Part shown: piece by piece, positions 13,601 to 16,448 of the stretch
Layout of the letters: each line of letters starts with the position of its first letter
Position numbering within the stretch: position 1 is the stretch's first letter
Assembly: GCA_964458655.1 (NCBI GenBank)
Contig: CAYWJT010000058.1
Coordinates: 1-16,448 of the forward strand
Source of the DNA: CAYWJT01 sp964458655
GTDB taxonomy: Bacteria; Acidobacteriota; Aminicenantia; Aminicenantales; Saccharicenantaceae
Direction: 5' to 3'
DNA: 16,448 nucleotides
Notes under the pieces: generated by a model
Told to the model about the DNA's origin: nothing
The model's database searches: none
The model's input: the letters and a program-made list of their open reading frames with translations, nothing else
Position numbers and translations under genes: made by a program

Positions 13601-13614
13601 CGTCCTGAAGTCAA
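13585..13614 (-). promoter_or_regulatory. Candidate promoter for the purO-to-galT operon
   Basis: On the minus strand TTGACT (13614-13609) is followed after 18 bp by TATCTA (13590-13585), with TGC directly before it as an extended -10. The start point would be near 13578, giving a ~24-nt leader before the purO ATG. The -35 is good, the -10 is only moderate. Confidence 0.45.
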
Positions 13615-13656
13615 AGAACCGCATGCCTCTGTCATGAAAGCCGCGGTCGGCTGTCG

Positions 13657-13686
13657 CTCGCGGGACCGCGCCCGCGGGGAGTTTTT
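13657..13686 (+). terminator. Terminator-like hairpin upstream of the LOG gene promoter
   Basis: CTCGCGGG (13657-13664) pairs with CCCGCGGG (13671-13678) around a 6-nt loop, with one G-T pair, and is followed three bases later by five T residues (13682-13686). It is in plus-strand orientation, but the only gene to the left is on the minus strand, so it would stop antisense transcription or insulate the LOG promoter. Weak support. Confidence 0.3.
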
Positions 13687-13690
13687 CCCT

Positions 13691-13719
13691 TTGAGAAGAG
13701 CGCGGCGCTCTGGTAGAAT
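13691..13719 (+). promoter_or_regulatory. Sigma-70-like promoter for the LOG-rlpA pair
   Basis: TTGAGA (13691-13696) and TAGAAT (13714-13719) are separated by exactly 17 bp. The expected start point near 13726 leaves a ~24-nt leader containing the AAGGAAAGG ribosome binding site before the ATG at 13750. Confidence 0.65.
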
Positions 13720-13749
13720 TGGGCCGAGACCTTAAGGAAAGGACAAGCC

Positions 13750-14487
13750 ATGCCGAAAAAGGTCGAATTCTACGAGGAGCCTTACCGCGACCCGGACTTC
13801 ATCGAATCGCTCGAGGGCCGCACCGTCAGGATCCTGAGCGAGTACCTCAGCCCCATGACCCGGCTGGAGAAGGCCCGGATAAACAGCACCATCCTGTTCC
13901 TGGGTTCGTCGAAGGCCGACCCGACCGACCCGAAATCCCCGCTTTACCGATATTATTGGGAAGCCGAGGAGCTGTCCTATCTGCTGACCAAGTGGTCGCT
14001 GGGGCTGAAGAAGTCGGCCGGCAAGGAATTCGTCATCTGCACCGGCGCCGGGCCCGGAGTGATGGAGGCGGCCAACCGCGGCGCCAGGCGGGCCGGCGGG
14101 AAGTCGGTCGGCATGAACATCTCCCTGCCCCAGGCCCAGAACCCCAACCCGTACATCACGCCGGGGCTGGTCTTCACCTTCCATTATTTCTTCATGAGGA
14201 AGTTCTGGCTGCTCTACAAGGCCCGGGCCGCCATCATCTTCCCGGGCGGTTTCGGCACGCTCGACGAGTTCTTCGAGACCGCGACGCTCATCCAGACCAG
14301 CAAGATCTCCAGGAAGGAGCTGACCCTCATCCTCTACGGAGAGGAATACTGGCGCAAGATCATCGACTTCGACAAGCTGGTCGAGGTCAACGCCATAGCC
14401 GGCGAGGACCTGAACATCTTCAAGTTCTGCTCCTCGCCGCGAGAAGCGTTCAACTGCCTGAAAAAGAAGCTGGCCTGTTTTCTCTAG
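13750..14487 (+). CDS. LOG-family nucleoside-5'-monophosphate phosphoribohydrolase
   Basis: The 245-aa protein is a Rossmann-fold LOG (Lonely Guy/'lysine decarboxylase-like') enzyme. Members cleave the N-glycosidic bond of AMP, GMP, IMP or cytokinin nucleotides to release base and ribose-5-phosphate. TGAGPGVMEAANRGA (98-112) and PGGFGTLDE (165-173) are the hallmark phosphate-binding and catalytic motifs, with Glu173 as the catalytic acid. SVGMNISLP (119-127) and FHYFFMRK (144-151) fit the larger bacterial subgroup rather than the ~190-aa plant-like type. A ~45-residue N-terminal segment precedes the Rossmann core. The annotation 'lysine decarboxylase' would be wrong. It has its own promoter and good ribosome binding site, faces away from purO, and is followed 32 bp later by rlpA. 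A purine-salvage or nucleotide-turnover role is inferred. Confidence 0.9.
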   Translation: MPKKVEFYEEPYRDPDFIESLEGRTVRILSEYLSPMTRLEKARINSTILFLGSSKADPTDPKSPLYRYYWEAEELSYLLTKWSLGLKKSAGKEFVICTGAGPGVMEAANRGARRAGGKSVGMNISLPQAQNPNPYITPGLVFTFHYFFMRKFWLLYKARAAIIFPGGFGTLDEFFETATLIQTSKISRKELTLILYGEEYWRKIIDFDKLVEVNAIAGEDLNIFKFCSSPREAFNCLKKKLACFL

Positions 14488-14519
14488 TAAAAATATAGTT
14501 TAGATAGAATTAGTAGGAA

Positions 14520-15164
14520 ATGGACAAAACCTTGCGCGGCCTGGCGGCAGTCGCGCTGCTCGTCGGCGCGGCCGCCTGCTCCCGTCTCCCCTCGCCCGCA
14601 GCCGCGCCGAGCGGCGAAGCCGAGGTCGGCCTGGCCTCCTGGTACGGCCCGGAGTTCCACGGCCGGTCCACCTCGAGCGGCGAAGTCTTCGACATGAACG
14701 ACATGACGGCGGCCCACAGGAGCCTGCCCTTCGGCACCTACGTCATGGTGACCAACCTCGACAACGACCGGACCGCCGTGGTCCGCATCAACGACCGCGG
14801 GCCGTTCGTCAAAGGCAGGGTCATCGACCTGTCCTACGCCGCGGCCCGGGTCCTGGGCGTTTACGGGCCGGGAACGGCCAGGGTGAAGCTGGAGGTCCTC
14901 AAGGGCACGGCCGCGCCGGCCGCGGTCCCGGGACAGGAAAAATCCTGGTATGTCCAGGTCGGCGCCTTTTCCGTCCAGGAGAACGCCTTCAACCTCAAGG
15001 CCGAGCTCGAGAAGCGCTGGAACGGCGTCGTGGTCTCGACGTTCAGGACCGACTCCGCCGTCTACTACCGTGTCCGGCTCAAGGCCGCGAGCCGGCAGGA
15101 AGCTTCGGAGCTGGCGGCCCGCCTGGCGGCCGAGGGCCGGCCGGTCATCATCGTCAGCGATTGA
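14520..15164 (+). CDS. rlpA: RlpA-family septal lytic transglycosylase-like lipoprotein with SPOR domain
   Basis: The 214-aa product has a lipoprotein signal (hydrophobic 8-19, Cys20), then a double-psi beta-barrel: ASWYGPEFHGRSTSSGE (39-55), NDMTAAHRSLPFGT (60-73), VRINDRGPF (88-96) and RVIDLSYAAA (100-109), with His47 and Asp103 at the conserved RlpA positions. A linker of Ala/Pro leads to a SPOR domain (~142-214, beginning SWYVQVGAF) that binds denuded peptidoglycan at the septum. RlpA proteins cleave such glycan strands or anchor at division sites. The start is not ideal: AGGA is only 1 nt before the ATG at 14520, and TTG at 14532 is an alternative giving a shorter n-region. It lies 32 bp after the LOG gene, across a short AT-rich spacer, so is probably co-transcribed; its gene end is 21 bp from the convergent asparaginase-family gene. 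Confidence 0.9.
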   Translation: MDKTLRGLAAVALLVGAAACSRLPSPAAAPSGEAEVGLASWYGPEFHGRSTSSGEVFDMNDMTAAHRSLPFGTYVMVTNLDNDRTAVVRINDRGPFVKGRVIDLSYAAARVLGVYGPGTARVKLEVLKGTAAPAAVPGQEKSWYVQVGAFSVQENAFNLKAELEKRWNGVVVSTFRTDSAVYYRVRLKAASRQEASELAARLAAEGRPVIIVSD

Positions 15165-15185
15165 CCGGCGGCGCGCTCGCGTCCC

Positions 15186-16241
15186 TCACTTCGTCTTGAA
15201 CAGATAGGCGCAGTCGCGAAGCCTGTTCTCCGTGCCGTCGTGGACGGCGTACTTGCTCCCGGGGAAGAAGGCGGCGGCGCCGAACTCACCCTTCTTGTTC
15301 AGGGCGTAGAAGTTCAGGCCGAAGTTGGGCCTTCCGTTCCTGTCGCAGAGCCTCGGCAGAAGCCTGGTCTTGAGCGCGACGTATTCCAGCGTTTCCAGGC
15401 AGGCCTGTTCCGGCGAGCGGCCGCGGCCCATCAGGTCCACGACCCTGAAGCTGGCGCAGGTCTGGAGGTTGGCCTCGCCCCTTCCGGTCGAGCCCGCGGC
15501 GCCGATGTCGTTGTCGACGTAGAGTCCGGCCCCGATGATGGGCGAATCCCCCACCCTGCCCGGGATCTTCCAGGCCAGCCCGCTCGTCGTGGTCACTCCG
15601 GCCAGGCGGCCTTTGGCGTCCAGGGCGATGCAGTTTATCGTTCCGTGCGTGCTCATGACCCGTCTCAGCTCCGCCGGCAGTTTCTCGACCTCCGGGGCGA
15701 GCCAGTTGTCCGTGTCGGAGAGCGTCTCTTTCCAGCGCAGCCACATCTCCCTGGCCCGGTCCGTGAGCAGATTCTCTTCCTTGAAGCCGTGGGCCCGCGC
15801 GAACCTCAGGGCCCCCCGGCCCACGAGCAGCACGTGGTCGGTCCTTTCCATGACCAGCCGGGCCACCTTGGAGGGGTTCTTTATGTTGCGCAGGGCGGCG
15901 ACGGCGCCGGCCCGGTGGGTCGGGCCGTACATGACCGAGGCGTCGAGCTCGACCACTCCTTCCTCGTTGGGCAGGCCGCCGTAGCCGACCGACATGTCGT
16001 TCGGGTCGTCCTCGACCAGGTTCACGCCGGCGATGACGGCGTCGAGCGGGTCGCCGCCAGCGTTGAGGATCTCCTTGGCCTTGCGGACGGCCTCGAGGCC
16101 GTTGGCGCTGGCCACGACCCTGGGCGCGGCGGCAGCGGCCTTTTCCTGCCCGGACGAGGCGCGGCCGAGCGGCGCGATGAGCGCCGCGGCGCCGGCTCCC
16201 GCGCCGGTCTTGATGAAATCCCTTCTTGAGTATCTGGCCAC
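15186..16241 (-). CDS. Tat-exported glycosylasparaginase-family Ntn hydrolase (asparaginase 2)
   Basis: The 351-aa precursor begins with a Tat signal (SRRDFIK at 5-11, then a Gly/Ala-rich hydrophobic stretch), so the folded enzyme is exported. The family cleaves beta-aspartyl bonds, typically GlcNAc-Asn in N-glycans, or isoaspartyl peptides. The self-processing site is STHGT with Thr201 as the predicted N-terminal nucleophile after cleavage at Gly200-Thr201. Downstream TTTSGLAWKIPGRVGDSP (217-234), IIGAGLYVDNDIGAAG (235-250) and STGRGE (251-256) are signature segments of glycosylasparaginase. N-terminal GYGGLPNEEG (86-95) also matches. Translation starts at a GTG (16241) with AAGGAGA 7-8 nt upstream. 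It has its own promoter and is convergent with rlpA. Glycosylasparaginase is preferred over isoaspartyl peptidase from the GLAWKIPGRVGDSP-type segment, but substrate is unproven. Confidence 0.92.
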   Translation of the reverse strand: MARYSRRDFIKTGAGAGAAALIAPLGRASSGQEKAAAAAPRVVASANGLEAVRKAKEILNAGGDPLDAVIAGVNLVEDDPNDMSVGYGGLPNEEGVVELDASVMYGPTHRAGAVAALRNIKNPSKVARLVMERTDHVLLVGRGALRFARAHGFKEENLLTDRAREMWLRWKETLSDTDNWLAPEVEKLPAELRRVMSTHGTINCIALDAKGRLAGVTTTSGLAWKIPGRVGDSPIIGAGLYVDNDIGAAGSTGRGEANLQTCASFRVVDLMGRGRSPEQACLETLEYVALKTRLLPRLCDRNGRPNFGLNFYALNKKGEFGAAAFFPGSKYAVHDGTENRLRDCAYLFKTK

Positions 16242-16271
16242 TGGATGTCTCCTTTCTTGCGGTCGCGACTA

Positions 16272-16300
16272 AAATTACCGCTTTTGCCGCTGATTATCAA
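16272..16300 (-). promoter_or_regulatory. Sigma-70-like promoter for the glycosylasparaginase-family gene
   Basis: On the minus strand TTGATA (16300-16295) and TAATTT (16277-16272) are separated by exactly 17 bp. Predicted start near 16265, giving a ~24-nt leader with the AAGGAGA ribosome binding site before the GTG at 16241. Confidence 0.65.
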
Positions 16301-16374
16301 TCCCGGCGCTCCTTCTTCCCGCACGCAAGCCGTTCAGCCTCGGTAACCTTGCGCTTCGATGACTTGATGATCAT
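16297..16374 (-). other. Possible short or remnant reading frame of 25 codons
   Basis: An ATG at 16374 opens a 25-codon basic frame (begins MIIKSSKRKVTEAERL) ending at a TGA that overlaps the -35 box of the glycosylasparaginase-family promoter. The frame stays open a few codons further upstream to a stop. It has no clear ribosome binding site. It could be the end of a decayed gene or chance; I do not recognise it. Confidence 0.2.
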
Positions 16375-16401
16375 GCGCAGCGGGACGCCGGCGGTTGAGC
16401 T

Positions 16402-16448
16402 CGTTCAGATACATAGGTGACACGATGGGCTATGATAGGTGCCGCCAT
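16402..16448. repeat. Repeated ATAGGTG motif at the window edge, possible insertion-sequence end
   Basis: ATAGGTG occurs at 16413-16419 and 16435-16441, period 22. The surrounding text (GTTCAGATACATAGGTGACA) resembles the repeated terminal motifs I recall beside IS21/IS481-type elements, but the element itself would lie beyond the right edge and cannot be seen. On the minus strand a frame open from the edge stops within 26 codons. Confidence 0.3.

Noticed and set aside
13750..14487. Lysine decarboxylase
   Set aside because: The PGGxGTxxE motif belongs to LOG-type phosphoribohydrolases; the decarboxylase name is a historical misannotation and no PLP site is present.
1..16448. CRISPR array, tRNA or rRNA genes, prophage or toxin-antitoxin system
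   Set aside because: I looked for regularly spaced repeats, cloverleaf-like stretches and small gene pairs in the gaps and found none; nearly all the DNA is taken up by the listed genes.

Overview
This window is high-GC bacterial DNA. It carries a tightly packed gene block on the minus strand (926-13554), a short divergent plus-strand pair (13750-15164), a separate minus-strand gene (15186-16241), and the start of another minus-strand gene running off the left edge (1-651). Lipoprotein and Tat signals, an RlpA/SPOR protein and the soluble two-component pair point to a diderm bacterium. The combination of three GH57 enzymes, an archaeal-type IMP cyclohydrolase (PurO), a free-standing AICAR transformylase, an M28 lipoprotein peptidase and a DUF5703 protein suggests an uncultured lineage near Acidobacteriota/Aminicenantes. 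That placement is inference from gene content, not a phylogenetic result.

Main block, in transcription order (minus strand, from 13554 down): purO, AICAR transformylase, a stand-alone LigD-type 3'-phosphoesterase, an M28 peptidase, a GH57 amylase-like enzyme, a GH57 4-alpha-glucanotransferase, a GH57 branching enzyme, glgC, a soluble GAF histidine kinase, a single-domain response regulator and galT. Ten of the eleven genes overlap or nearly touch the next (1-17 nt overlaps, 1-2 nt gaps); the only larger gap is 47 nt. This strongly suggests one operon. The first two genes complete IMP synthesis. The GH57 enzymes with GlgC build, branch and remodel an alpha-glucan from ADP-glucose, and GalT feeds galactose carbon into hexose phosphate. 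No glycogen synthase or phosphorylase lies in the window. The kinase/regulator pair between glgC and galT could tie glucan storage to a cytoplasmic signal.

Divergent region 13555-13749: promoter-like sequences face both ways, with short direct and inverted repeats over the leftward one. The rightward promoter serves a LOG-family nucleotide hydrolase followed by an RlpA-SPOR lipoprotein. The LOG enzyme acts on nucleoside monophosphates, so its head-to-head position with IMP cyclohydrolase suggests a purine theme.

Right part: a Tat-exported glycosylasparaginase-family Ntn hydrolase with its own clear promoter. The last ~50 bases hold a repeated motif that may be the end of an insertion sequence. 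Left part: a truncated DUF5703 lipoprotein, preceded by a more AT-rich 274-bp gap.
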